Positions 34,590-46,700 of a DNA stretch of 64,000 bases are shown piece by piece. Source of the DNA: Megalonaias nervosa (lineage: Eukaryota; Mollusca; Bivalvia; Unionida; Unionidae); assembly GCA_016617855.1 (NCBI GenBank), contig JAECUM010003292.1:122447-186446 (forward strand), in the 5' to 3' direction. The stretch's first letter is position 1. The number at the start of each line of letters is the position of its first letter. The translations under genes were made by a program, and so were the position numbers. The notes below the pieces were generated by a model that searched no databases, was not told the DNA's origin, and saw only the letters and a program-made list of their open reading frames with translations.

Positions 34590-36313
34590 ACTGGTTTCTG
34601 AACATGATACAGAAAGCAAGAGAATTGGAGAGTTACCTCTTCCTGATTGCTCCACGCATGTTGGAAGAAAATCATGGATTAACGACCTGATCAATATAGG
34701 AGTGAAAAATCCCCAGGAAACAGAGATGTTTCCTCATTTGTTCAAGCATCTGTGGTGGCAGGTGTTCAATCCAAATTCAGAATTGTTGAACCAGCATGTC
34801 TAGATCATATTAAACAAGCCCTCAAGAAGAAACCATTCTCTCATCATGTAGTGGAGACAGTTGCTAGAGAGAGAAGGCCCTCCAGTTTAAAAGTGTATGA
34901 GAGAAATGGAGATATTTTGCACAGTGATGTGAGTGTGAACACACTGCACTGCAGAAAGCATTAATACCTCAGCTTACTTACTTCTATGGCTCTTTGATAA
35001 GAAACAGCTAACTCCAGTCACAATCAATCTCTGACATATAGCACCATGATGGATGAAAGGATGTCAGAGAGAACCTATCTGATCTGCTGTCAAATTCTGA
35101 GTTGACACATCCAAAGGCTTTTTGCTCTGTGTCCATGTGGAATATATTGTACTGTTTGAACCACATTCAGGGACTTCATTGATTTGCCACTCTGATTCCT
35201 GCTCGCACTAGTGATGGCCGGCAGAATCAGCAAAATATCTGCTATTTCAGTTGACCTGACCTACTTTTAGTTCCTGCAAGATGGGTCAGTATTACTCATG
35301 ATCAACCCTGCTTTAATTGCCAAGAACCAGCACCCATTCATAGCAAATCAGACATTTGTAAGGAAATCCCTGTCTAATCAGGACACTTCATCTCAGGGTC
35401 ATCTATAGGACCCGGTGCAAGCTCTAAAGTGTTACGTGCAAAGGACTGGGCCAGTGTATTGAGGTAGATCTTGCATCTTTTTATCCCTCACAGAGGGAAA
35501 ATACAATGTATCAACACAGGCACTTTTGTCCTGGACAAAATGGATTATTCACTCTGCATATCTGGAAATAACCCCAGATCAATGAATTTGATACACATTT
35601 CAGCTCCCAAAGTTAGGGCAGTTGCCACAAGCACTGCATTTGAGTGAAACTGTTCCCTAACTGATATTTTCCAAACCATGGTATGGTGGTCAGAGTCCCC
35701 TTAATCCAGCTTTTCTCTCAAAGATCTTTCTTCCCAAAAGCATAGCTTGACCTGGTAGGACCAATAGTCGTGTTACATCAAGTTACCATGTTGGGTCATT
35801 CAACAGCTTTACGACTTCAGCTAGATTTGAGGGAGGGAAACATTTTCCCTTTTGAAGCTGCTCCCAAATATGGAGCCTATTCTTGAGTTGGATTATCTAG
35901 CAGCTGTCTCATAGACCTTATGGCCTGTCCAGAGTAAGGAAATGTACCTCCCTCCACCTGTTGCCTATTCTCCTAAGGTACATATTATGATTGGTTAACA
36001 TATCTGAAGAAGAAACCAATTTATTAGTTAAATTTGTTTCTTCAGTAATACTTACTCAGTCATAATACACATACACTCTCCCATCCTTCTCCCAATTTTG
36101 TCCATATAGAGAACATACTTTCTACTCCATTAGTAACTGAAATATTCATAGCATTTGGCGCCAACCCCCTGTATCCAGGGGAGATCACTCTAACTGCCAC
36201 CTAGGTGGGCAGATAACTTTTAGCCTTTTAGCTAAAAAGTTTTAACCTGTGATGGCTGGATTGGCGAGGTTCTCCTAACGTATTATGATCAGATAAGTAT
36301 TACTGAAGAAACA
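34590..36313 (+). mobile_element. DIRS-like element remains (tyrosine recombinase, inverted repeats)
   Basis: Plus-strand fragments read HHVVETVARERRPSSLKVYE (about 34840-34900), typical of the N-terminal helical domain of DIRS/Ngaro tyrosine recombinases. They are followed by ALVMAGRISKISAISVDL (about 35200-35265), the box that carries the first catalytic Arg, and ALKCYVQRT (about 35420). Stops and frame breaks make it non-functional. At the right end a 34-nt inverted repeat (36035-36068 against 36280-36313) and a further related arm near 35980-36019 could be the element's terminal repeats. No RT was recognised. Confidence 0.55.
36035..36313. repeat. Inverted repeat, 34-nt arms, about 210-nt spacer
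   Basis: Left arm TGTTTCTTCAGTAATACTTA plus 14 bases. The reverse complement of the right arm agrees for the first 20 and last 8 bases. The spacer is GC-richer (GGCGCCAACCCCCTG). The arms resemble the ends of the unit at 1-292. Confidence 0.8.
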
Positions 36314-36937
36314 TATTTTGCTAAAAAAAATGGTATCTTTATTATTTGAAATTTTTTGGAAATGTGAAATTTCCCAACTTTCTTGGAAAGTTTTTGACAT
36401 TCATCATATTTTGTTTTAAGACAGGAGAAGGAAAAAAGTGAAAGGGATGCTAATGAATGAGTAGGTGCAGTATTTTTAATTTTATGAGGGGCCTCAATAG
36501 GGAGTTTGCAGTATAGATATTTGTTCCTGTTAGAAGTTACAGTTTGTGGACATTGTAAAATGTGTCCCATGTATCATCATACTAAATATAATCACTCTGC
36601 CTCAAACTTCATACCAGATAGAATCACTTTTCCTCAGAAATCATACCAAATATAATTACTTTCCTGCAAATATCATACTAAATATGAATACCCTCCATCA
36701 AACATCATACCAAATATAATTACCCTCCCTCAAACTTCATACCAAATATAATCACCCTCACTCAGCTGGTTTAGATTGCCACGGGTCCATATTAGCAGTG
36801 AGTTGTGACCTTTGACTCTCACTTTCATTCCCAGAGTTACATCCAGGATCTGAAACCTTCATTGTCATCTATTCATCATCCTACAACATTATAGCAAATA
36901 TGATAATAGAATCTTTTACACAGCACTTCCAGTGATA
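36314..36937. other. Unassigned, with about 32-bp degenerate repeat at 36585-36755
   Basis: The repeat unit is about CATACCAAATATAATCACCC plus TCCCTCAAACTT, roughly five worn copies. The rest holds nothing recognisable. Confidence 0.6.
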
Positions 36938-39900
36938 ATAATAATAATAATAATAATAATAATGCTTTATTTATAGAGGGTGACTCATTAGTCAAGGACT
37001 ATTCTCCCTTGAGGCCCTCTTAAGGAGAGTATAACAATGCACATTATATGAAGATAGCAATAATTACTGTTTATATTAACATGTTTAGTATTAAAATACT
37101 AAATTCCATTATCTATTAAAAACACATACATGCACATGATATCTCTTCTTAAATACTCTAATATTTTCAGCAGATTTTACATGTAGTGGAAACTTGTTCC
37201 ACAGAACTGTATCAGAGTGTTGGAAGCTCTTTTTAAATTGCTCTGTTCTTGGTTTTGGTGCAAGAAGGTTTCCATGTGATATTGATCTTGACTGGTATTT
37301 TGTTGAAAAAGGCCTGAATAAGTCCTGGAGATACTCTGGTGCAGTTCCATGTAGACGTTTATATAAAAGAACTGCCTTGTGAAAATCTATCCTGTCATAT
37401 ATTGTGAACCATTTGAGTTCTGTAAACAATGCTTTTGAGGGATGATCAATAGATGTATCTAAAATTACTTGTGCTGCTCATTTCTGAAGTTTATAAATCT
37501 TGTCAAGTTCAGATTTAGCACGGTTTCCCCATACATTTGAACAATAATCCATTGTTGAAAATAGATTGTGAGTTTCCGTAGGTAAATATTTCTTGATTTT
37601 GCTGAGTAGGGCAATTTTGGATGACAGTGTTTACAAAGCATATCAATATGGTCATTCCATAATAAATTATTATCTACGGACATGCCTACAAGCTTTTCAT
37701 GTTTGACATTTTCTGACGGTTGATTATTTATTGCAAGAGATAGTTCTGGGTTTTTTGACTTGTGTAGCTTTTGTGATGTCTCCAAAATGATACATTTTGT
37801 TTTACCTTCATTAATTACTATCCTATTTTGTTGTGCCTAGGTTTGGACTCTAATAAGGTCTGAGTTTAATCTCATTTGGATAACTTCAGTATCAGAACTA
37901 AATGTATACAAGGTTACATTGTCTGCAAACAAATCTGTATTTGTGGATTCATTATTTAATGGGAGATCATTGATATAGATAAGGAAGAGGAGATGGCCTA
38001 AAACTGAGCCTTGAGGGACCCCTGAATGAATAGTGCGAGTTTGAGAGCTAATATTGCCAATGCTTACTTTTTGAGACCTTTGGTTTAGGTATGATCTAAA
38101 CCAGTTTAAAGAAGGATTGTCGAACCTGTAACATTTCAACTTTTGCAGCAAAATTTCATGATCAACAAGATCAAAAGCTTTCTTGAAGTCAAGGAAAACA
38201 ATCCCAGTCATATGTCCATTATCCATTTCCTTCAGCCAAAAATCAGTTAATTTGGTAAGTTCTCTTTGGCACGGGTGGTATTTTCTAAATCCAGATTGTG
38301 CTTTATGAAATAGAGAGTATGTTTCAAAAAATTTATAGACCTGAATGGCTACATGCTTTTCAAATAATTTTGACAATACAGATAGAATTGATATTGGTCT
38401 GTAATTCCCTGGATCCTCCTTTTCTCTGTTCTTAAGGATAGGTGAAACCTTTGCACATTTCAGTGTTTCTGGAAAATTACCACTCATTATACTGAAGTTT
38501 ATGATATGCGCTAATGACTTTGTTATTACTGGTGCAGCAATTTTAAAAATTCGTGGACCAATACCATCCAGTCCAGAGGATTTATTAATATTCACCTTAA
38601 TTAGCATATCAAAAACATCAGCTTCACTAACATTAGCCATTGAAAAATAATTATCATCAGGAATTTTAGCTCTTATAAATGATAGAAGAGCATCAGGTTC
38701 AATTGGGATATTAGTCTGGTTCTGAATACTGTTACTGGAGATGCTTATGAAGAAATTGTTGAACATTTCCACAATGTCTTGTACAGATGTTGCTATATCC
38801 TCATTTTGCTTAAGTCTAGGGGGAAAACAACTGTTCTTGGGTGGGTTCAGCTCTTTTACATGCTTCCACAATGTCTTGGAAATCTTACTTTCATCAATAG
38901 CCTGTTTATAGTAGTTCTCTTATGCCTTATCTATCAGGTGATTAGTTTTATTCCTCCACTTTCTGCAGCTTTTCATGTCTTTTTTTTATGGAAATGATCT
39001 CTTAGGTGCCTAGCCTCATTGATCTCAAGGGTAATCCACTTGGGTGTAATTTTGTGTTTAACCTTTTTGTTTTAATTGGGGCATGCTTGTCTAAGGCTGC
39101 ATTGAACATCGATACCATTTGTCTAAGACAGTGTTGACATCAGCTATATTGCAGACTGATTGGAAGAGTTTGCAAACCAAATCATTTAAGAACATTTCCT
39201 CATCAAAAATGTTTTACGTCCTTGTATTGTATTTCAGTGTGTTGACCATTTTTAGATGATTTCAGAACATGTTTAGTTATACAGACTGGGTAGTGGTCAC
39301 TCAGTGCGTACACTGGCACATTAATTTCACTTATGTTTTCAGGTTTATTCATATAGACATGATCAATGATAGTAGCACTTTTATCTATTACTCTGGTTGG
39401 GGTGTTAATTAATTGAGTAATGTTGTAAGTTTCAAAGTTATTTATCCATGTTAATGGTGTAGTTTTCATGTAGTTAATGTTAAAATCACCTAATATTTTA
39501 GTTTCTAAATCTTCCTTTAGTAATGCTTTTTGAATTTGCACCTCAAATCTATCAATTCAATCAGCTGTGGAACTAGGTGGCCTGTATTGAACCCAAGAGT
39601 ATTGGCTTTGATTGGGCAAGAGTTACTTCGATCCAGATATTATCTACCCCAATAGTCTCTAGATCAACACGTCTGTTATAACTAATGGAACTGTCTACAT
39701 AGAGAACACCCCCACCCCTCATGGATTCCCTATCTTTTATTTCAGAGTTGAACCCCTGTATTTGGAGAGCCAAATCATCAGTGTCATCAGAAAGAAAGGT
39801 TTCACATATACCTGGAAATTTGACTGATCTAGTTTGCTGTAATATTAGCTTAATCTCATTCAGTTTAGGGAGGATGTGTTGAATATTAGGTTGATTACTT

Positions 39901-40051
39901 GCAGACCTCTTTTGAGGAGGCCAAAGACATGACAGTTTTGATCAGAGGATTGATTTTCAGACATGGTTGTATGCAATGTATTGTTTTTAGACTTGACAGA
40001 TTTCTTTTCATCACCTTGATTATTTACATAAACACATGTAGAAGATAACAT
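36938..40051 (-). mobile_element. CR1-like LINE, 5'-truncated copy
   Basis: Same family as 874-5688. The 3' end is an ATT microsatellite (36938-36962, as AAT on plus), followed by the same 3' UTR (GAGGGTGACTCATTAGTCAA). Homology ends near 40051, in the equivalent of about position 2590 of the plus copy, so ORF1 and the start of ORF2 are missing: typical LINE 5' truncation. Confidence 0.88.
37109..40051 (-). pseudogene. CR1 ORF2, minus copy (broken)
   Basis: Endonuclease pieces lie at 39860-40051, 39573-39773 and 39203-39541 (ILGDFNINY, SDHYPVC). RT lies at 37837-38871, with NYRPISIL, FLDFKKAFDLVDH, GVPQGSVLGHLLF and LFADNVTLY. The last means the second Asp of the catalytic motif is Asn here. 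C-terminal pieces are at 37465-37785 and 37109-37429. The endonuclease GDFN motif that is destroyed in the plus copy is intact here, so the two copies carry different lesions. Confidence 0.85.
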
Positions 40052-40349
40052 ATATCAGAGAGGTAAAACTGGGATATTGTCATATTTGCAATATTTTATG
40101 TTACTCCTGTTGGCTATTTGGAATGTATTTGTTACAATAACTGTCACATGTCTAAATAAAATAAATATGGTCATTGTTATTATATTTCAGTCATTCCGAC
40201 TTGATTCTTCATAATTTATACTATTTTGTTGTCCTCCACATTTTTGCAGTTAGTAGGAGGGAACATGGTATTTGGATTTCCAACTATCCATTGTTTGAAT
40301 AGTTGTAGTTTGTTATTTTCATGCTATTATTTGAGATAAATTGACAACA
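40052..40349. other. Unassigned AT-rich spacer
   Basis: Nothing recognisable. Confidence 0.4.
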
Positions 40350-41083
40350 CTTGATACACTTAATATGTATTATTACTAAGGAGTAATTCTTTACCTACAC
40401 TTAATATGTATTACTAAGGAGTAATTCCTTACCTGCACTTAATATATATTATTACTAAGGAGAAATTCCTTACCTACACTTAATATGTATTATTACTAAG
40501 GAGTAATTCCTTACCTACACTTAATATGTATTATTACTAAGGAGTAATTCCTTACCTACACTTAATAGGTATTATTACTAAGGAGTAATTCCTTACTTAC
40601 ACTTAATATGTATTATTACTAAGGAGGAATTCCTTACCTACACTTAATATGTATTATTACTAAGGAGGAATTCCTTACCTACACTTAATATGTATTATTA
40701 CTAAGGAGGAATTCCTTACCTACACTTGATATGTATTATTACTAAGGAGGAATTCCTTACTTCCACTTAATATGTATTATTACTAAGGAGGAATTCCTTA
40801 CCTGCACTTAATATGTATTAATACTAAGGAGTAATTCCTTACCTGCACTTAATATGTATTAATACTAAGGAGGAATTCCTTACCTACACTTAATATGTAT
40901 TATTACTAAGGAGGAATTCCTTACCTACACTTAATATGTATTATTACTAAGGAGGAATTCCTACCTGCACTTAATATGTATTATTACTAAGGAGGAATTC
41001 CTTACCTACACTTAATATGTATTATTACTAAGGAGGAATTCCTTACCTACACTTAATATGTATTATTACTAAGGAGGAATTCC
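40350..41083. repeat. 41-bp minisatellite, about 18 copies, palindromic core
   Basis: The unit is CACTTAATATGTATTATTAC plus TAAGGAGGAATTCCTTACCT plus A. Most later copies hold GGAATTCC in a near-palindrome TAAGGAGGAATTCCTTA. Earlier copies read GGAGTAATTCC, so the array shows two unit types. Confidence 0.93.
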
Positions 41084-41470
41084 TTTTTCCATTCAAATTA
41101 GAATACCTTGAGTAAGTTTAGAGGTTATGTGTCAAGTACTTGAAACAAAGCTAACACAAAATTTACATTTATGTTCAAAGTAAACTTTCAAAAATGAAAA
41201 TTAAAGTTAGTGTCATATCAGCATACTTTCCATTTGAAGCATAGAACTAAATCCCCAGTCTGAGTTTATATTAAATATAGTACATGTACATATACAGCTA
41301 TGTGCGTAATGAATTGTAATACAGTACATGGACAACTGTGTGTAATGAATTGTTATACAGTACATGTACAACCATGTGTGTAATGAATTGTAATACAGTA
41401 CATGGGCAACTATGTGTGTAATGAATTGTAATACAGTACATGTACAACTATGTGTGTAATGAACTGTAAT
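41084..41470. repeat. Spacer and about 39-bp repeat (41280-41470)
   Basis: The spacer holds nothing recognisable. From about 41280 the unit TACATGTACAACTATGTGTG plus TAATGAATTGTAATACAG occurs about five times. Confidence 0.8.
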
Positions 41471-41689
41471 GTCAGCATTTGGAAGCCTTTATAGAGCTAC
41501 CTTCATTCACCATAATATCCATATTTATAAGTTTTTCATGGCAAAGAATAATTTGAGCAAAACAAAGAGTACAGCAGTGTGAAAACCACTTTATTTACAC
41601 TGACTGGTAACCTACTTTGTTCTACAAATAAACAACAAAATTTTGTTCCTTTATATACTGCATCAATCTTTAACTGTTATGGGAGTTTT

Positions 41690-42330
41690 GTCATCATAAA
41701 AAAGGTATAACTTTTTGGGGAGTTTTGTCATGATAAGTATAACTGTTTTGGGAGTTTTGTCATGATAAGTGTAACTGTTATGGGAGTTTTGTCATAAAAA
41801 GAAGTATAACAGTTACGGGAGTTTTTGTCATGATAAGTATAACTAATTGGAGTTTTGTCATGATGTGAAATATAACTGTTATGGGAGTTTGTCATGATAA
41901 GTATAACTGTTATGGGAGTTTTGTCATAATAAGTATAGCTGTTATGGGATTTTTTTGTCATGATAAGAAGTATAACTGTTATGAGAGTTTTGTCATGATA
42001 AGTACAACTGTTACGGGAGTTTTGTCATAATAAGAAGTATAACTGTTATATGAGTTTGTCATAATAAGTATAACTGTTATGGGAGTTTTTGTTATGATAA
42101 GAAGTATAACTTATATGAGTTTGTCATAATAAGTATAACAGTTATGGGAGTTTTGTCATGATAAGCATAACTGTTATGGGAGTTTTGTCATGATAGGTAT
42201 AACTGTTATGGGAGTTTTGTCATGATAAGTATAACTGTTATGGGAGTTTGTCATGATAAGCATAACTGTTATGGGAGTTTGTCATGATAAGTATAACTGT
42301 TATAAGAGTTTTGTCATGATAGGTATAGCT
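41690..42330. repeat. About 32-bp minisatellite, about 19 copies
   Basis: The unit is GTTATGGGAGTTTTGTCATG plus ATAAGTATAACT, with frequent 1-4 base indels (GAAGT insertion, T-run length). The minus ORF at 41728-41961 is a by-product. Confidence 0.92.
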
Positions 42331-42916
42331 TTTTACAGGGCCTTAGATATGTTTTGGTGAAAAGACCACTTGTCAGAAGGTTACACTGAAGATAACTGAA
42401 GTTGTACTCCACACATTTTTGGAAAGAAAGTCATGCTGATTTTGATAGATATGATGGGACAAATTCAGAAGGATAAAAATGCTTTAGACAAATATGTGTG
42501 ACAAAGTCCAGACTCAATATCTACCTTGCTAAACTTTATCAGTATATCAGTTTAAGTGCATGTGATTACTGGCTTGGTCAATATATTGGTACCTATAACT
42601 CATAGAATTTGCATTGTAGTTCACAGAGTATTGGTCATATTCTGTCAGTTTGCATATGAAGTTTAACATGACTGACTCTCTAAATGGAAAGGAATAGATA
42701 GGATTCAAATATGCAAAATAACATGCAGTGCTCACAGAATTCTTTATGAGGTAATGATGTAAATTGCAGCTGTATTAGTGTTTATGGTAATGACCTCATA
42801 AATTTTTACAATACAGGTGGCTGATGTTTTCACTTGATAGCTGTTACATGTAAATAAAACCATAAAGCACTTGCGAAGTCAAAGCATTTGTGTAGTCAAG
42901 TTGATTCATACTGTGC
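42331..42916. other. Unassigned
   Basis: No domain-bearing ORF or repeat seen. Confidence 0.35.
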
Positions 42917-43090
42917 ACTTCATATCCAGTTGTCATAAAGAATGTGTAGTCGTGGTGTTTCTTACTGTGTACTTCATATCCAGTTGTCATAAAGAATGTG
43001 TTGTCGTGGTGTTTCTTATTGTGTACTTCATATCCAGTTGTCATAAAGAATGTGTAGTCGTGGTGTTTCTTACTGTGTACTTCACATCCA
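42917..43090. repeat. 54-bp tandem repeat, about 3.2 copies
   Basis: ACTTCATATCCAGTTGTCAT starts at 42917, 42971 and 43025, with a partial copy at 43079. It lies directly upstream of the broken RING-FN3 paralogue and creates an artificial N-terminal ORF extension (FISSCHKECVVVVFL). Confidence 0.9.
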
Positions 43091-43170
43091 AAACCAACAA
43101 AAGCATAACAGAAAATCTTACTCAAGTGCCAGATTTAATACAGCAGAGTTCATCATGTGTACCAAGTATA

Positions 43171-44640
43171 ATGGCTGCAAGGTCAACTTTCAACAAAACC
43201 TCATGTAGCATATGCTTGGAACAATTCAGAGATCCTAAAATCTTGAGCTGCTTTCACACTTTCTGTTCCAAATGTCTAGAAGACCTTGTTAAGAGGAAAA
43301 AGGTACAGGATAGTTTAGAATGTCCGCTGTGTAGGGCATGTATATCCCTCCTAGGCAATGGAGTTGCCAGATTCCACTGTAACTTTTACATTCAAGAAAC
43401 TGTGTCAATATAGATGCACTATGTGACAAGTCATCTACTGCTCATTCCCTTACACTGCCTGAGCCAGGAGAGATAGGCAGAGTTTCAGTTACCTGCTGCC
43501 CCAGTGGGGTTCCTGCACCATGTATTGTGATCCTTCTGTACATAGCACCAGAAAAATGTTCTAAGCCCAGCATATCAAAATAACTCACAGGACCAGCCAG
43601 TGAGTTAACTTGGTTTCCACCAACATTGAATGAAGGACAACCAAAGCTATTCTTCACTGTTCAGTTGGACATTCAGGGGCACACAAGTCTGGAGGTATAC
43701 AGTGGGAAAGAGACTTCCTGCATTGTGAAGGGTCTCCTTCATGGAAAGAAACACACCTTCAGACTTCAGGCACATAATCCTGCAGGGAATGGTCCCTGGT
43801 CTGATAGTTTGGAGGTCATGCCAACTAATGCACCATTATCCCTCAAACTTTCAAAAATTGGGAAGACAAGTTTTACACTGACATGGAAAGAACCAGCCTC
43901 CCAAGATCTCTGGTCAGGTATATCTGGTTATATTGCTGAGTTGGAGTCAGATGACCACAGAAGGTCCATCAGGATACAGAACAAGACATGTGTCAAAGCA
44001 GTCACCAACCTGCACCCAGGGAGGTTGTACAGTGTGAGAATCCAAGCAGTGAGCAAAGTGGGACTGGGACCATTCAGTCAGCAAGTTTCCTGTGTTACAC
44101 TTCCTGACAGGCCTGACAAAGTTGTCCACTTTGAGGCAAAGCCAAAGGATAACTTTGTTGAGCTTAAGTGGAAAGCACCAAACAACAATGGGCATGAGAT
44201 CACAAGCTATAAGATCACTTTAAATGGAAAACCACTGTTCCAAACTCCATCTTCTTTGATGGAGTGCAGAATCAAAAACCTAACACCTGTAACAGAATAC
44301 ACTGTGAGCATTATAGCTGAAAATCCCCTTCAGACATCTGCTCAAGGAAGCCTCATAAAATTTAGGACCCTTTGTATTGTCTGCATTTTTTGTCTAAAAT
44401 GCACAGAAACAATGGAGAATTCCTTGACATTGGAGTGGGAAGGGGGAGTAGGACCTCCTTATATCCTTGAAATCACTGATGTAATTGACAGAAATGGAAA
44501 GTATTCAGTTCAGTACAGTGGTGTGAGAACTGAATATACAGTGAAGAGACTGAAACAAAGTACTTACTATACATTCTGAATTTCAACTAACCTTACCAAA
44601 TTAGCAAAGACCTTCCAAACCAGTAGCTGGGGCAGTGCTG
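43171..44640 (+). pseudogene. Broken paralogue of the RING-FN3 gene
   Basis: Starts with ATG at 43171 (MAARSTFNKTSCSICLEQF). The RING is complete: CSIC, CFHTFCSKC, CPLC. A frame break at about 43405-43413, and stops/frame changes between there and 43626, interrupt the link region; the translated remnants (TCCPSG, APEKC) still match the intact gene. 43626-44579 encodes about three and a half FN3 domains (HNPAGNGPWSD, LTWKEPAS, VELKWKAPNNNGHEITSY, TEYTVSIIAENP). A TGA at 44577-44579 follows YYTF; matching residues continue briefly (KTFQTSS), then similarity stops, so the C-terminal region and anchor are gone. It is the opposite strand to, and about 11 kb from, the intact gene. Confidence 0.8.
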
Positions 44641-46396
44641 GTCTAAAAGTGTTCACTCAGCCACTGCATCAAAGACAAGCCAGAAGACAGGATGGAAGAC
44701 AAGATGGAGATGATGATGTTGCAAGTTTAATAATAGTAATAATATATGCATTATTTAGGTAGTTGGTAGGTAGGTGGCTTTGCAGTACATCATCACAGTA
44801 CTGGCTATATTATACCAACTAAAGTTAAGATTTCAAATTTAAAAATGACCAAAATTTCAGCTGTAGACATAAAAGATTGCAAAAAAATCTTTTTTTAAGT
44901 TATAAACAGGGCCAAGATAACTTTAGGTTGAATTATTTTTTCTGCATAATAATGTTTACAGTGGCAATTGTAGATTAGTGAAAGTAGAGTTGAATTATGT
45001 AATAATTGATTACACTCTGATTTTGTACAGGTATACAACACTTCTTCCATAATTGTTACATTAAAATATTGTTTATTCTGGCACTCAAACTTTGAATTAC
45101 ATCAATAATTTGGTGAAGTTATTCATTTGGAAAACATCCAGTGGGCTCAAGCTAAGTACAAACAGCAACACGATAAAAAGTCCAAATAACTTCATTTCTT
45201 TTGGGGCAGAGTGTTTTCACTTATTCTAAAGTTCTAGTAGGAATGTCTTTCAAGTTGTGTCATAATGGGTTGGTCCATACTATCTCACTCAGGTTCTAGA
45301 TAATTGTAGGTGTAAATTGAGTTGTGTCATAAATGGGTTGGTCCATACTATCTCACTCAGTTTCTAGATAATTGTAGGTGTAAACTGAGGGATTGCAAGA
45401 CAAATAAGCTTGTAAATCCATGCCAACAGGCTTAAGGTGTATATTTCTCCTGATCTAAGACTCACCAGTCCACCAGCCCAGGAGATAAACAGAGAAAGGG
45501 AACTTAATCCAGAACTAATCCCTCCTAAAGATATGGAGACAGACTGCTACACATCCCCAAGTTGTGGGCAACAAGCAGACTAGGTCTCCAAGTGGATCAG
45601 TCAGTCAGACAGTCTGGCAAGCTGTTGACAAGATTTGTGCTGTAAAGCTAGTAGAGACATAAAATGGTACCTGGTTAAATAGGCAGGAAAATGAGAAACA
45701 ACTTGGGTACAGAAGAAGGATTTATCCCATATTTAATTAGGGAGTTTCATATACATAAACTCTGAAAGGATAAACAAAATGCAGAGGCAAACCACATAAT
45801 CAGTAAAAAATGAAATACCACCTAATTACATGCATGGGATAAGAAGCAAACACAATAATACAAATATTAACAACAAAGAGAACCGCACTAATCTTCGTTT
45901 GGCTTTCTAAGTCTTCATTCTTATATTTGTGAGGCCAACTTAATGAAAGCCAAAAGCCAAATTTTGTCATCAAATTTTGTTATGATAAAGTACCCGCAGG
46001 TTGGAAGGAGAAGAGAACACGCCTAATGGGTTAGATAACAACAGTACTACTGAGAATATTTTTAGTAAATTTAGAGCTTTTACCTAAAATAGTTAGTTAT
46101 AAGAATGGCCCTGTAGTTGCAGTATGTGATCCTTAGTCAAGTAGTGCTTTAATTTAAAAATTAAAGGGACCATTTATTTGATTTCTTTAATCAAAAATAA
46201 AATTGGAGCTCATACATATTTTGTATGTTTTGACTGACTGTGTTTTTTAAAGTGTTTGCCATTTTACAATAACATGAGTTGTAAAGTGGACGGATTTCAC
46301 TGTATCTTATGTGTCTCTCAACCACAAAAAGAAGTTCTTAGTTTGGGGATCAGTAGCTTAAATGGCAAGATCACTGTAAAAACAGTTATATATAAC

Positions 46397-46452
<56 letters not shown>

Positions 46453-46562
46453 CTATATATATTTCCATTGGATTTCATACTAAACTAAATGTTAAATTTT
46501 ACTAAGCAGATTTCAATTACAATTTATTTATTTTCTCTTTAAGGCCCTTTATAGTGAAGGGA
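44641..46562. other. Non-coding; one 65-bp duplication and a (TA)n run
   Basis: GGTTGGTCCATACTATCTCA with its flank occurs twice (about 45256-45320 and 45325-45390). A TA microsatellite spans about 46400-46455. No gene recognised. Confidence 0.5.
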
Positions 46563-46700
46563 TAGTAATAATAATAATAATAATGATAATAATAATACAG
46601 TAATAATAATAATAAATTCTTTATTTTATGAGGGTGACATAATACAAAAACAAATATCCCTTGAGGCCCTCAAATCCCCCTTGTGGCAATCTCCTTTGTG
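46563..46700 (-). mobile_element. CR1-like LINE 3' tail, orphan
   Basis: AAT microsatellite (46570-46613), then TTCTTTATTTTATGAGGGTGACATAAT and CCCTTGAGGCCCTC. This parallels the 3' end of the copy at 36938 (GCTTTATTTATAGAGGGTGAC, CCCTTGAGGCCCTC). Only the last about 130 bases remain, from a related but not identical family. Confidence 0.65.

Noticed and set aside
42871..43170. N-terminal extension of the RING ORF (repeated FISSCHKECVVVVFL)
   Set aside because: Encoded by the 54-bp tandem repeat. The paralogue starts at the equivalent of the ATG at 43171.
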